Shown: positions 21,901 through 36,093 of the stretch, piece after piece
Layout of the letters: each line of letters starts with the position of its first letter
How positions within the stretch are numbered: position 1 is the stretch's first letter
DNA from: Allolobophora icterica
Taxonomy: Eukaryota > Annelida > Clitellata > Crassiclitellata > Lumbricidae
Direction of reading: 5' to 3'
Length of the DNA stretch: 64,000 nucleotides
NCBI GenBank assembly: GCA_963556255.1
Contig: OY744617.1
Span: 31,420,144-31,484,143 of the forward strand
Notes under the pieces: generated by a model
Seen by the model: only the letters and a program-made list of their open reading frames with translations
Database searches by the model: none
What the model was told of the DNA's origin: nothing
Program-made: the position numbers and the translations under genes

Positions 21901-24552
21901 ACCCAACATCGTTCTGGTTCTGGTTACATCAAGGACATTCAATGGGAGAATCTAATCCAATGACTTATATAGCGCCTTTATAAACCCAGCTCCGTTCTGG
22001 TTCTGGTTACATCAAGGACATTCAATGGGAGAATCTAATCCAATGACTTCTATAGCGCCTTTATAAACCCAGCTCCGTTCTGGTTCTGGTTACATCAAGG
22101 ACATTCAATGGGAGAATCTAATCCAATGACTTCTATAGCTCCTTTATAAACCCAGCATCGTTCTGGTTCTGGTTACATCAAGGACATTCAATGATAGAAT
22201 CTAATCCAATGATTTCTATAGCGCCTTTATAAACCCAACATCGTTCTGGTTCTGGTTACATCAAGGACATTCAATGGGAGAATCTAATCCAATGACTTCT
22301 ATAGCGCCTTTATAAACCCAACATCGTTCTGGTTCTGGTTACATCAAGTGCATTCAATGGGAGAATCTAATCCAATGACTTCTATAGCGCCTTTATAAAC
22401 CCAGCATCGTTCTGGTTCTGGTTACATCAATGGCATTCAATGGGAGAATCTAATCCAATGACTTCTATAGCGCCTTTATAAACCCAGCATCGTTCTGGTT
22501 CTGGTTACATCAAGGACATTCAATGATAGAATCTAATCCAATGATTTCTATAGCGCATTTATAAACCCAGCACCGTTCTGGTTCTGGTTACATCAAGGAC
22601 ATTCAATGGGAGAATCTAATCCAATGACTTCTATAACGCCTTTATAAACCCAGCATCGTTCTGGTTCTGGTTACATCAAGGGCATTCAATGGGAGAATCT
22701 AATCCAATGACTTCTTTAGCGCCTTTATAAACCCAGCATCGTTCTGGTTCTGGTTACATCAAGGACATTCAATGGGAGAATCTAATCCAATGACTTCAAT
22801 AGCGCCTTTATAAACCCAGCATCGTTCTGGTTCTGGTTACATCAATGGCATTCAATGGGAGAATCTAATCCAATGACTTCTATAACGCCTTTATAAACCC
22901 AGCATCGTTCTGGTTCTGGTTACATCAAGGGCATTCAATGGGAGAATCTAATCCAATGACTTCTATAGCGCCTTTATAAACCCAGCATCGTTCTTGTTCT
23001 GGTTACATCAAAGGCATTCAATGGGAGAATCTAATCCAATGACTTCTATAACGCCTTTATAAACCCAGCATCGTTCTTGTTCTGGTTACATCAAGGGCAT
23101 TCAATGGGAGAATCTAATCCAATGACTTCTATAGCGCCTTTATAAACCCAGCATCGTTCTGGTTCTAGTTACATCAAGGGCATTCAATGGGAGAATCTAA
23201 TCCAATGACTTCTATAGCGCCTTTATAAACCCAGCATCGTTCTGGTTCTGGTTACATCAAGGACATTCAATGGGAGAATCTAATCCAATGACTTCTATAG
23301 CGCCTTTATAAACCCAGCATCGTTCTGGTTCTGGTTACATCAAAGGTATTCAATGGGAGAATCTAATCCAACGATCTCTATAGTGCCTTTATAAACCCAG
23401 CATCGTTCTGGTTCTGGTTACATCAAGGACATTCAATGGGAGAATCTAATCCAATGACTTCTATAGCGCCTTTATAAACCCAGCATCGTTCTGGTTCTGG
23501 TTACATCAAGGGCATTCAATGGGAGAATCTAATCCAATGACTTCTATAGCGCCTTTATAAACCCAGCTCCGTTCTGGTTCTGGTTACATCAAAGGCATTC
23601 AATGGGAGAATCTAATCCAATGACTTCTATAGCGCCTTTATAAACCCAGCATCGTTCTGGTTCTGGTTACATCAAGGACATTCAATGGGAGAATCTAATC
23701 CAATGACTTCTATAGCGCCTTTATAAACCCAGCATCGTTCTGGTTCTGGTTACATCAAAGACATTCAATGGGAGAATCTAATCCAATGACTTCTATAGCG
23801 CCTTTATAAACCCAGCATCGTTCTGGTTCTGGTTACATCAAGGACATTCAATGGGAGAATCTAATCCAATGACTTCTATAGCGCCTTTATAAACCCAGCA
23901 TCGTTCTGGTTCTGGTTACATCAAGGACATTCAATGGGAGAATCTAATCCAATGACTTCTATAGCGCCTTTATAAACCAAGCATCGTTCTGGTTCTGGTT
24001 ACATCAAGGGCATTCAATGGGAGAATCTAATCGAATGACTTCTATAGCGCCTTTATAAACCCAGCATCGTTCTGGTTCTGGTTACATCAAGGGCATTCAA
24101 TGGGAGAATCTAATCCAATGACTTCTATAGCGCCTTTATAAACCCAGCTCCGTTCTGGTTCTGGTTACATCAAAGGCATTCAATGGGAGAATCTAATCCA
24201 ATGACTTCTATAGCGCCTTTATAAACCCAGCATCGTTCTGTTTCTGGTTACATCAATGACATTCAATGGGAGAATCTAATCCAATGACTTCTATAGCGCC
24301 TTTATAAACCCAGCATCGTTCTGGTTCTGGTTACATCAAAGACATTCAATGGGAGAATCTAATCCAATGACTTCTATAGCGCCTTTATAAACCCAGCATC
24401 GTTCTGGTTCTGGTTACATCAAAGGCATTCAATGGGAGAATCTAATCCAATGACTTCTATAGCGCCTTTATAAACCAAGCATCGTTCTGGTTCTGGTTAC
24501 ATCAAGGGCATTCAATGGGAGAATCTAATCGAATGACTTTTATAGCGCCGTT
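18989..24552. repeat. 83-bp minisatellite, about 67 copies, with higher-order repeats
   Basis: Unit starts ACCCAGCATCGTTCTGGTTC, continues TGGTTACATCAAAGGCATTC, and ends CTATAGCGCCTTTATAA. Starts at 18989, 19072 and 19155 give the 83-bp period; variants with CAAAAGG are 84 bp. Variant units recur in order: TTCTTGTTACATC units lie 250 bp apart (three units) at about 19421, 19671 and 19921. A longer block beginning with the CAATGGC variant recurs 582 bp apart at 20183 and 20765. The unit exists once in the matching place of units C and E. It has no open frame. Confidence 0.97.
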
Positions 24553-25322
24553 ATCATAATGCATGAAAGAATCAAATGATGGTCGCTTCCAGAAACCATT
24601 GTCAAAGTTATGGTCCATTGAATAAGCCAGATCGTAAATTGTAATATTTGTCAGTCAGAGTGCAAGCAAGTGCGCAAGATAAGTTTGCTGGCTAACGTGT
24701 ACTTTTGTTGACGATGCAGTAGAGGAAGAAGAGAAGAGAGGTCCTTTAAGGTAGCCTTGAAGCACCCATGGGTATAAAGTTCTAGCGACTTCATTTTCTT
24801 AACCTCGGAATATGAGGGCGGGTGGCCAGTCCTGTTCTTCGCCGTCTCATCTTCCAACCGACAGTGAACGGTAAGTGTATATGCTGTATAGCTGAGTTTG
24901 GTAAAGGGAGCCGGTGGAGAAGAAATCTCAAACCAAAGTTCTGCTCTCGCAGAGATGTCAACCCCCGGTCTCTCGATTGACAGTTCAGCACGCTAACCAC
25001 TACACAATCGCCCACCCCTATGTAGACTATGTAGGCATGCTTTTAAACGGATGTTTTCATTCACTGGGGAGCGATTGCACTACATGCTGCCGCGTTTCGA
25101 ACATTTTCAGTACACTGTGCTGTACATATTTTAGTTTTTTTCTCCAGAAAAACGTTATGGCCAGTAGCGATTGCTAGGTAGAACGTCATTCATTGAGTTG
25201 AATTTCGTATATGGTTAGCTTTTAAAAGACAGTCTACTAAACATGATCGGTCGAAATGTGAGTGATAAAGATGACTGCAGGCACTTGATATGTGTGATTA
25301 ACTAGAACTCAGTTCTTGCTTC

Positions 25323-25357
<35 letters not shown>

Positions 25358-25427
25358 ATGATGACAATGATAATGATGATATGACAAGGATGATGAGTTT
25401 TTAAAATGGACATGCTTCTTGTTCAGG
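24553..25427 (+). other. Proximal 5' flank of copy B
   Basis: Matches the 700-900 bp before the other starts (GGTCGCTTCCAGAAACCATT, AAGATAAGTTTGCTGGCTAA). It ends in a CTG/GAT tract (25318-25395) and CTTCTTGTTCAG just before the ATG. Confidence 0.7.
25318..25395. repeat. CTG/GAT trinucleotide tract upstream of copy B
   Basis: TCTGCTGCTGCTGCTGCTGC followed by GATGATGATGG-type units. Confidence 0.8.
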
Positions 25428-28309
25428 ATGACGGAACAGATGGGTAAATCGAATGAAGAAATGGTATATGGGTTCATCACTAGCACGTGCCAATTACTTC
25501 CAAAGTCATTTCCTTTTGTTTTTGATAATATGCACGACTTAATAGGGAACCTGAGCAATGAATCAAAAGAGTATTCAGTTATTTGTGGAAGCCATGCTGA
25601 GTTCAATATCCAACCGCCGAATTCATGCATTGATGACATAGATGTCTTAATCGCCCAAACTTATGAGCTGGTCTTCAGTGGAGACTCTCCAGTGTTGCCA
25701 AGAGATATGAGTGGCTTAGCAGATACAATTGAGTGCTACAAGATTGAATCACACCATAGATTTCCAGGTTTTGTTCAATTACGATATTTCGGAGAAATGA
25801 ACTATAATTTGAAATATAAAAAGTATGAATGTAAGACTGCAACTCTTTCAAACGACTACGCGCAAAGACACATGGGAATCGATGCAAATAGGATTTCTCC
25901 TGCTATACTTCAAAGACAAGCCGTCACAAGAATCATTAGTGGCCCAGCAATTAAATTTCGAAGCGAAACGGATGATGGTCTTCCTTTCGCAAGAGACTTC
26001 GTCCAATGCATGTGGTGCCCACAATGGCCTGAAGAAGCCAGAGGTTGGCTAAAGCGACCTAGGAATAATGGATGGCCAACCGTTGATACAATCGCCGAGA
26101 TTACACAATATGGTTGTCATGTTGTCTTCGTTAAGCATCGTTCTTGCAGAGACGATAAACCACAGTGGAGATTTTCATTTTCATCGGCAGAGGTAAATTT
26201 ACTTCAGAGTTGGACTCAAATTCAACAGATTGTCTATCATTTGTTGAGATTCTTCTGCAAGAGAGAATTAATACAAAAGGATTGTCCAAAGGAGGATGAG
26301 GTTCTCTGTCCATATCATTTAAAGACGCTGATGTTATGGACTTGTGAAGAGATGTCGCCGGAATGGTGGGATTCCTCTTCTGCTATTACGATCTGCTGTG
26401 AGTTATTGAAGAAGCTTTCAGAGTGGCTACAGAAGAGGCACTGCCCGAACTATTTTATTCCTGAAGCAAATTTATTCCATGAATCATCGAGCTCCACAAT
26501 CTATGACAAGACTGAAAAACGACTAAATGAATTCCGAAATTCTGGCATTCTCTGTGATTGGTTCGTGGAAAATTACATACTGCCATTCATTCGGAGATAT
26601 TTCGTGCTTGAAAGCACAATGGAGGTAATGCCATATTTAGTTGATTCAAGTTTGCTATCTTAAAGTTTTGGAAAATGACTGAATCAAAATCACTGGATTT
26701 ATATTTTCACCTCACATTTGCATATCCACGTGATTGCGGTCGTCGTATAATACAACTGGGATTAAGTTCAGGACTGCACCATTGCTTCATAATGGGATAT
26801 AATTCAAGACGTATTGTATCGAAGATACACTGGCGACTGAGAGTGCTCCCAACGATACAGAAGGTCTTATGTTTCACGTTCTATGATATATTACTGTATA
26901 TTTTGCATACAGCATACGGTTTAGGCTGCGGAGAGATTTCATGGGATAGCGGACTCGTTGTTGAATTTGTCATTGGAATTTCGATACAACCAAAAAATGT
27001 AAGGTGTCAATATCATAATTTTCCGAAAGCGGACACAGCACACAGTTGTCGGTTTCAATTTCTGCGTGCTCAGGATCTCTTGAAAAATTTAACTGGATCA
27101 AATAGTCGCCCGGAATTTAAACTACTGTCTCTCATGTCAAAAGAGTTTCTTAGAAGAGCTTTACAACTTCAAGGTTGTAAATGCAACGTAATTGCTCCTG
27201 CAGCTTTAGCCTATCTGGCTGCACTCCACTTTGCTACATCAGAACACCAACTAGCAATACGCTTCTGCTTGTCAGTTCTTGTGGATCAGCCTTCCCAAAA
27301 GGATAAGGAGACACTGAATGCAGGTTGTTTGTTGTTTATTGACGATGTCGCAAGAATCGTTGGATTGTGGGTGCTTCAGAAGAAGATTACTGAAAATAAG
27401 CTTCATTATATTGGCAGGCGGCTTTATCTTGACCTGCGTCTTTAACCCGAGATATTTGCTCACTATTTAGCTGTATTATCTACAGGAATAACCAAAAATT
27501 TATATTGTTATGTTGATTTGCCGAACTCAACATTTCCTATGGACGAATATTTGAATGCTTTAATGAAGCAGAGATGCAACGTTTCGTTGAAATCAGGTTC
27601 TCATTTAAATTCTACCAAACAGATCGTTTATCTCAGAACAGATTCTTTGAGAGAAACCAAGCCTTCAAGTCTGAATCCTTTGATAGTCAAAGAAACAGTA
27701 ATTGATGTTCTGATTGAATATGCTCTAGAAAATTTGATTTCATTCTACAACGTGATTCGCAATGATTTTGGCATCCAGTGCAACACAGCTGACTGCTATC
27801 GTGCTTTGTACCTTTACAAGTGTCGCCAATACGATGAAGTGCAGTATTTGTGTGAGCGAATTCTGCATGAGCCTGATCTGCAGAGCGATTTGAAGGAGTT
27901 ATCATTTGTGAATGTTTTGTTGTGTCCACCACTTGACTGTTTTTTCGATAGAGACGTACAGTCGTTGCTTGGATTTCACACACTCTTTTATTATTTATTA
28001 CCTACTAATGACGATATGGGGACAGATGAGCGAACTGCTGAGTCAACGTTTGAACACTTGTTTGCCCGATATGTGTGCAATAGTAGTTGCGAACTCTCCT
28101 GTTTTCTTCAATGTCATTACTCCATTAAAAGCCATTATTTTCTTGGAAAACATTTTCTTGCAGAATATTTGAAAGTCAGATGTTTCATTGATTGCAATCT
28201 TCCGTATTCAGAAGCATTGACTGAATTTACTGCTCAGGAAACAACGCTTCCGTTTGAACACATCATTCGCAGATTTCTGCTACGAAAGCTTTGTTTGAAA
28301 AATAGCTGA
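25428..28309 (+). pseudogene. Mab-21/cGAS-like gene, copy B, broken by one frameshift and one stop
   Basis: Collinear with copies A and D over its full length but split into three open segments. The first runs from the ATG at 25428 to 26663 and holds the catalytic part: GS, the D-x-D pair, RDFVQCMWCPQWP and WRFSFS. Near 26640-26664 it lacks one base relative to copy A, which shifts the frame into an early stop. The frame from 26675 continues the protein to 27445, where copy A's Ser codon (TCA) is TAA. The same frame then reads on to 28309. An in-frame 3-bp deletion lies near 27485. The lesions are few and the rest is well conserved, so this looks like a young pseudogene, a null allele, or a gene with assembly errors. 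A truncated product of about 412 residues keeping the whole nucleotidyltransferase part remains possible. Confidence 0.8.
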
Positions 28310-30139
<1,830 letters not shown>

Positions 30140-31320
30140 TACCACACCCCGGAGACGAGGACGGCGTTCTCCAAGCTTAAATACAGTTGTTTTATAGTTT
30201 CTTAGAGCCTGAGCGATTTTCGTACCCCGGGCGTTAAAAAAATAATATTAGTAATAACCTGTCAGATCAACCTGAAGAACGCACGGAAATCGCACCTACT
30301 GCAATCTCTAAACAGGTTTTCCATTCCAAATGGACGACATCTTCTTCCATGAATCCTACCCCGATTCCTCGTCTTCCGCTCTTCCGTCTCGTTGGCCCAA
30401 TTCTAAACACCATCCACCGTTACGGTAACCCTCTGACTGCCCTTGATCAAAAACATAAAAAGGATAAGGATAAGGGCGACGCCATTAACCTTTGTTGCGG
30501 CGCATTCTCGTAAAGCCGGAACTACATGCCTAATAGGGATCTTAACTGCCTAATATAAGTACTCTAATTCCATCGCTTCAGTTTTCGAGTGGTGCCAGTC
30601 CAAAGCCTGGATGAAAAAGGATGGCTGATTAATGTCATTATGACATAAATCAGCGTCGCTAATCGGAAGCTACTCCCTGTAATTCTTCCACTGTCGTTTT
30701 CGGGTTATTCCAGTCTCAAGTAAGTTAGATGATGACGCTGCATCCTTAAACAAACATATGAACTACCAGAGAAAAAGTTGCTGACTTTTAGAATTAACCA
30801 ACAGAAATTCATCGTCGAAGCCAATTAAGTACGACCAGGTTTAGTTGGTTCCATTTATAAGCTGAGCTGCAGGAGTCGCCATGACTTCTCGTACGCGTCC
30901 CATGTATAACGAGATGAGGTTCCTTTTAACCAGCCTTTGTTTCGTAATCGTAACCTCCATATTTCTAAATCGTTACTCTAAAGCTAAGATAATGGCACCA
31001 GCTTATTCACGAGGGTTGTGTCGTGTCCACAATGTCAAGAAAAGTTTCTAGTTTGTGCCAGTGGTTTCCATAATGTGGTCTGCTAACCACCTGTGATCTA
31101 CGAGTGTGGTCTGTGCTTTATCAATTATGTATGCAACGCTTACGGACTGATCTTCTGAACATTGACCTGATTACGGCTTGGTTTTGATGTGCCATCGGTT
31201 GATACCTTGTTCTTTAGACACCGGCGAAATACAAGTTACTAATTACCATAAAAATTACAACGTCCCTTACTTTTAGACTCGCAGTTTGGGCGGTAGCATT
31301 CTAGCCCTTTTCGTACTGAT
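30140..31320. other. Inter-unit spacer homologous to 7280-8260
   Basis: 30140-30240 ends in CCCCGGGCGTT plus an A run, like a retroposon end. 30560-30850 matches the repeats at 7400-7690. 30850-31170 matches 8040-8230. No coding sequence seen. Confidence 0.5.
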
Positions 31321-31329
31321 ACTAGATAT

Positions 31330-31630
31330 CAGAGGCGCCCGCAGGCTTAAAAAAATTGGACGTACGGTCCTCTCGTAAACAAATAATATGGCCGCTTGCC
31401 CGCTTTACTACCATAGATAAATAAATATGAAAATTGAAATAGCTGCCATGGACAGAGTAGTGAGTAGTGACAAGCGTAACAAACAATATTCAATTTAGAT
31501 AACATCTAATGTTTTAACATGCCGTATTGCCATTTAACAAAAATATCAATGTGATGCCTATTCCTTGAATGAATTTGACTTGGTGAGTGGACGCACATGC
31601 GTCCAGTGCGTCACGCTGCGGGCGCCCCTG
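31330..31630. mobile_element. Non-autonomous hAT-type element, 301 bp (copy 2)
   Basis: Ends CAGAGGCGCCCGCAGG / CTGCGGGCGCCCCTG with 8-bp duplications CTAGATAT (31322-31329) and CTAGATAC (31631-31638). Inverted relative to the copy at 7730-8032; shares the TGGACGCAC-TGCGTCCA palindrome region at 31588-31605. Confidence 0.85.
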
Positions 31631-31844
31631 CTAGATACACACGTATGTATACTTTGTACGGAATTGTCCGATCAAATCTGGTTAAATCTAATCTGATGAC
31701 GTCAAGAGCGGTGTTATCATAATGTCGGTTTGAAAACGAAATAAAGAAATCATTATCCATCGGAGAAACGAGGTTAAGAAAGTGCGGAAGATCTGAGAAA
31801 TCTGAAGAAAGATGACGTTACTGTTGTGTCGTAGAAAACGCACT

Positions 31845-32010
31845 TCTACATGTACCTTGATCACTTCTACAAGGTGCTTGTTCTGTTACACGAAGGGTAC
31901 GGGTTCGAGTCTACTCCCCTGAGACGACTATCATCCAGGGACCTTAAGCAATTGCTCAACACTATCGATTTACGATTGGTCATTATGCAGTGGAGCTTAA
32001 TAAATGCATA
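31845..32010 (+). mobile_element. SINE family 2
   Basis: Head with ACGAAGGGTACGGGTTCGAG (B-box-like), CCCCTGAGACG, then GGGACCTTAAGCAATTGCTC and CATTATGCAGTGGAGCTTAA before an AATAAT tail. The central region is shortened. Confidence 0.6.
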
Positions 32011-32021
32011 ATAATAAAACT

Positions 32022-32215
32022 GTTTATAGTTAGACACGGGTAGCCGATTGGCTACAGCGCTCGCCTTGTTTCACGGAGAGTATGGGCTAGATCTTCCTCC
32101 CCTGAGACGGCTACAGTGTAGAGACCTTGAGATAGTGCCTTACTCACAATTGCTCAGCGCCATCGACTGAAGATTGGTCATTAGATACACTGGAGCTTAC
32201 TAAAAAAAATGCATA
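32022..32215 (+). mobile_element. SINE family 2, near full-length
   Basis: CGATTGGCTACAGCGCTCGC then CTTGTTTCACGGAGAGTATG is the tRNA-like head. CTCACAATTGCTCAGCGCCA and CATTAGATACACTGGAGC then ACTAAAAAAAATGCAT form the 3' part. Directly follows another copy. Confidence 0.65.
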
Positions 32216-32229
32216 GTAATATTTGCTAT

Positions 32230-32546
32230 TATCTTAGATGAAAATCTGAACCATAAGACTTAGGTACAGCCTAAGTAAGTGTCAACCGGGAGGAATAACT
32301 TAGAGAACGACTGATGTAATAACGTGAATTCATTGACGCACACTAATTGGCAATCCGCATAGTCAGTTCATCTGATGTAATAATTGTTAATAATATTGTG
32401 TTAACCTGTATTGAAATAAGCATTGAAATAAGTTTTGTTTGTGCAAACTCTACTGGTAAAACATCTGTGCTGTGTTGTTCCATTCGCCGGTTCTAACGCG
32501 CCACCTATGGAATGATTCTGTAGAGTTGGTTTCCCCTTGTATTCAC
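32230..32546 (+). other. Repeated block shared with 16300 and 58090
   Basis: Contains AACTTAGAGAACGACTGAT and TTCTAACGCGCCACCTATGG; interrupted by the Harbinger-type insertion at 32550. Confidence 0.6.
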
Positions 32547-32549
32547 CAG

Positions 32550-33394
32550 GGGCCGCGTGTATGAGATGGTCGCAAGTCCTAGTTCGGACTAGTTTTGGCT
32601 CTAAGCCCGACTAGCGGATAAGATCGGCGTGCACAAGGCCGGCCTACCGCGCTTAGTCCAGACCAAGGCTACGCCACCGGACAGCCAGGCGTACATCCAC
32701 TAGTCCAGCCTACCGCAAGCAGGAAGATGGCGGCGGCTATGTTGTTCGTCGTTTTAGAGAAGTTTAAGACGGAAAAGAGAGTGGATTTCGAGTGTATTTC
32801 GGCAATCCGTAAACAGAGATCGCAGAAATACACTCGACTTGTTCTGGGACAATGAACTTTATGATGCTTTTCGCTTTCGTCGTGGCGAAGTGTTAATAAT
32901 TTGTGACGAATTGGCCGAGTATGTGGAATTCTACGCACCGCGGAAGGGCGCTGATCACGGCCTTCTAAATACTGTTCCAAATAGGCATAGTAATTTACAT
33001 TCAACGTTATAAAATGCCAAGATTTCCATGGCCCTTTCGTGTACAAAACACACGCCCATGTAACATAAATAATTTAAGATGGAACTTGGTTGATCCATTA
33101 AAATGTTTTAGGAAATCAGACCCAAATCACGTCATTTCGAACGGGCATAAAAGCCTATAAATACATATGCGATTATAGAGGTCGCGCATGCGCGACCCTC
33201 TATAATCGCATATAACTATTGACACTGGGTTTTACCACTGTTTGACCACGCCCATTGTGGTCTCTGACTAGCTAGAACCGGCGTAAAACTACCTCGTGCA
33301 CGCCGCTTGCCGGTGGCCTCTGGTCAGAGCCTAGCTGGTCCGGACTAGGGGGTTTAAGCCGGACTAGATTGCACCCTGTTCATACACGCGGTCC
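32550..33394 (+). mobile_element. Harbinger-type DNA transposon derivative, 845 bp
   Basis: Ends GGGCCGCGTGTATGA / TCATACACGCGGTCC are inverted repeats with one mismatch. They are flanked by the 3-bp duplication CAG (32547-32549, 33395-33397). The empty site ATTCACCAGGAGA exists at 58334. The plus strand at about 32850-33000 encodes DNELYDAFRFRRGEVLIICD and ELAEYVEF, resembling the N-terminal region of PIF/Harbinger transposases. Everything downstream of that, including the catalytic part, is missing. Confidence 0.75.
33165..33213. repeat. 49-bp near-perfect palindrome
   Basis: Arms ATATGCGATTATAGAG...GTCGCGCA mirror each other with only one unpaired G. It lies inside the Harbinger-type element. 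Confidence 0.9.
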
Positions 33395-33569
33395 CAGGAG
33401 AGTGAAAGAAGTAGAAATAAGTTAGTTATTTGCTGTTTAACGACGCTGTGTTATAAAATATGATAAGCATCGCCCTCCTCCTTTACCCTAGCTTTGGATT
33501 GGCACTGCTAGAGTACGAAAACTAGCGGAGTTAAGAAGGCGATAGCTAGAAAAAAGGAGAAGAAGAAAT

Positions 33570-33590
33570 ATAATTAATAATAATAATAAT

Positions 33591-33634
<44 letters not shown>

Positions 33635-33773
33635 CAACAAAAACAACAACAACAACAATAATAATAATAATAAAAATAATAATAATAATAGACTAATAAC
33701 AAAAGTGGTAGTAGTGGTAGTAGTCATAAAATAATAGTACAACAAAAACAACAACAACAACAACAACAACAAC

Positions 33774-33848
<75 letters not shown>
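33570..33848. repeat. (TAA)n/(ACA)n microsatellite complex
   Basis: TAA and CAA trinucleotide runs with a short TAG-like segment at 33704-33723. Confidence 0.95.
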
Positions 33849-33859
33849 CATCATCATCA

Positions 33860-34007
33860 TCTATTCAGCTCTTCAATGCCGTTGCCTTCCGTGGTACCTT
33901 TGCTTAGCCAGAACATGACGAGTGTTAAACCGCTTTATTCAATTGTCTCCAGACATTGTTTTTAAAATCTGAGGGATCATGCCAGCATCGGGGGTAAACA
34001 TTAAATC
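33860..34007 (+). mobile_element. LINE 3' end, severely truncated
   Basis: Encodes LFNAVAFRGTFA before TAG, matching the IQRFNAVAF ends at 16916 and 34150. A diverged UTR follows (TCTGAGGGATCATG, CGGGGGTAAA) and then a TAA run. Confidence 0.6.
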
Positions 34008-34009
34008 AA

Positions 34010-34092
34010 TAACAATGATAATAATAATAACAACGATAAAAATCACAACAACAGCAATAACTATAATAATAATAGTAATAATAATAATAATG

Positions 34093-34149
<57 letters not shown>
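34010..34149. repeat. (TAA)n microsatellite
   Basis: Directly follows one LINE 3' end and precedes another. Confidence 0.95.
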
Positions 34150-34151
<2 letters not shown>

Positions 34152-34606
34152 TCCTCACTCTCATTCCTTGGCGCGTCGGGCGATGCCTTGTCTGGGATGC
34201 GACCGTGACAGACACTCTGGCCGCTTCCTACTTACCGGATACCTCCCAAACTGCCGGTGCGGCTGCTGAGAGGGCGTCGACCCGCAAAATCGACAAATAC
34301 AACGAAATATCCTCGACACATCTGTTCATTCCTTTGGCCTTCGAAACCCTGGGTCCGATCAACAATGAAGGCCTGAGTTTCCTTTCGGACCTGGGACAGA
34401 AGCTGTGCACGGTTACGAGGGACCCACGTGAGACCTCTTTCTTATACCAACGCCTATCGATAACGATACAGCGTTTCAACGCTGTAGCTTTTAAGGGTAC
34501 TTTCGCCAGCCAGGAAATAGATGAATAGGGCCATTCCGGACACCTTTTTTTTAACATTAGTTAATATTGAAGTCCCTGAGGGATCCTGTATACCTCGGGG
34601 CAAAAA
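34150..34606 (+). mobile_element. LINE 3' end with C-terminal ORF fragment
   Basis: Frame from about 34198 to 34528 encodes DVTVTDTLAASYLP, then a KIDKYNEISSTHLFIPLAFE segment, TLGPINNEGLSFLSDLG, RETSFLYQRLS and IQRFNAVAF. This is the C-terminal extension I recall after the reverse transcriptase in LINEs of several invertebrates. The UTR ends GATCCTGTATACCTCGGGGC, then poly-A and TAA units. Confidence 0.75.
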
Positions 34607-34616
34607 AAAAAAAAAA

Positions 34617-34648
<32 letters not shown>

Positions 34649-34650
34649 GA
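34603..34650. repeat. Poly-A / (TAA)n LINE tail
   Basis: Sixteen A bases passing into TAA units, directly after the LINE UTR. Confidence 0.9.
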
Positions 34651-34966
34651 ATAATTATTATAGTTATAGAATGCAATGTTGGGGGTCCATAGAGCAGTGG
34701 CAACATCACTGGCGTGAAAAGCAAGCGGTAGCGGGATCGCTTCCCGCAACCTCCCCAAATTTAGGTCCACTCAGCCTTTCATTCGCGAGATGGCGCGTTT
34801 GACAAAATGAGATGTAGGACGTGATGGGCGCCGTGCATGGCTGCCGTGTACAGTTAAATTCGACTCCTGTAATAACTTGTGATCATCCGTTCATACTGAT
34901 TTGTAATCATACTGCATAATTGTCAGTTTGAAGATATTAAACGAAGATTATTATTATTATTATTAT

Positions 34967-35214
34967 CAGTGCTTTTTTTCAGCCGGAACTAGCCGGAACG
35001 GCGTTCCGGCACCTTTTTCAGGGACTTAAAAGATATTTATTTTATTTTAATAATAATAACAATAATTTAGTTATTTTAATTCAATTTCAGTGTTTTGAAC
35101 TGTTTTCAGTGTTTATTGAGACCCATCCCAACCCCCAATCCCGTTTTCTCTGGATTTTAGCCCGCTCATAATTCTTCCGTTCCGGAACCTTTTTTTTCCA
35201 GAAAAAAAGCACTG
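34967..35214. mobile_element. Non-autonomous hAT-type element, 248 bp, inside an ATT microsatellite
   Basis: Ends CAGTGCTTTTTTTCAG / CCAGAAAAAAAGCACTG. The 8-bp ATTATTAT on both sides (34959-34966, 35215-35222) fits a target duplication but is uninformative inside an ATT run. Inner arms with CCGGAACGGCGTTCCGG form a second palindrome near 34990. Confidence 0.75.
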
Positions 35215-36093
35215 ATTATTATTATTATTAAAGTAATACAGTAGGGTAGACAGTACAACGCACTACACTGAAGTGCATTCTTCAAAGTCACACGGAGGTT
35301 ATTCTAATAAACTCTAAATTTTATGACCATTGACCATAGTCAGTAACACCCACAAGGACATGTCTTACTTCATCCTTGGACAATCGTTGGATAGAACTCA
35401 GTTCGCTTCAATGCAACATTGGACGACTTTTGATTTAAGAAATAATCTGTTGCTTTAGTGGATGAGTAGTTATCTCTCTCCATTTCAGTGGGACATGTTA
35501 CAGATTTGTGTATGAAATCAAGTCCAGGCAGAGAATGTAAAGGATTCTATGACATTCTCTTTCGTCACCAATTTGGTGTAAATTAAAGTTGTCCTACTTG
35601 AAAACCTTCTTGGTTAAAATTATAAAAAAAACTATTAAAAATTGTCTTCTCAGGCTGTATACAGATGCCTCCTTTAGGGCCAAGTCACAAGTTCCGCAAA
35701 ATTACAGCACCAGAAAATGGTAGCCATTTTGCAGGCCTCCTTTTTGTGACCTTCTTTGAGCATTTCATTACGAAATCTTCTAGTTTTAAATAGTCTGGCC
35801 ATAATGTCACAAGGGATAGATTGCTGTGTTTAATACAACAGCATCAAGCCTAATTATGGTAACTGGTTGTTTTGGTGCTCTTAACGCAATTCGCGATATT
35901 TTAATGGTGAACCAGTAAGAATAATATTACATCTTAATGGTCTTTTTCATGATTGGGAATTTCATATGTATTCTATTAAATAACCGTCTAAAATATCTTC
36001 GTCTTGCATGCGTTAGCGGCACGCTGGTCTGCTGAGATGCAGATCCTGGTTTTGCCGAAGCCTGTTATATAATTTTAGCTATGAGGCTTTGAC

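Noticed and set aside
18989..24552. CRISPR-like regular repeat array
   Set aside because: There are no unique spacers; the whole 83-bp unit repeats, in a eukaryotic context.
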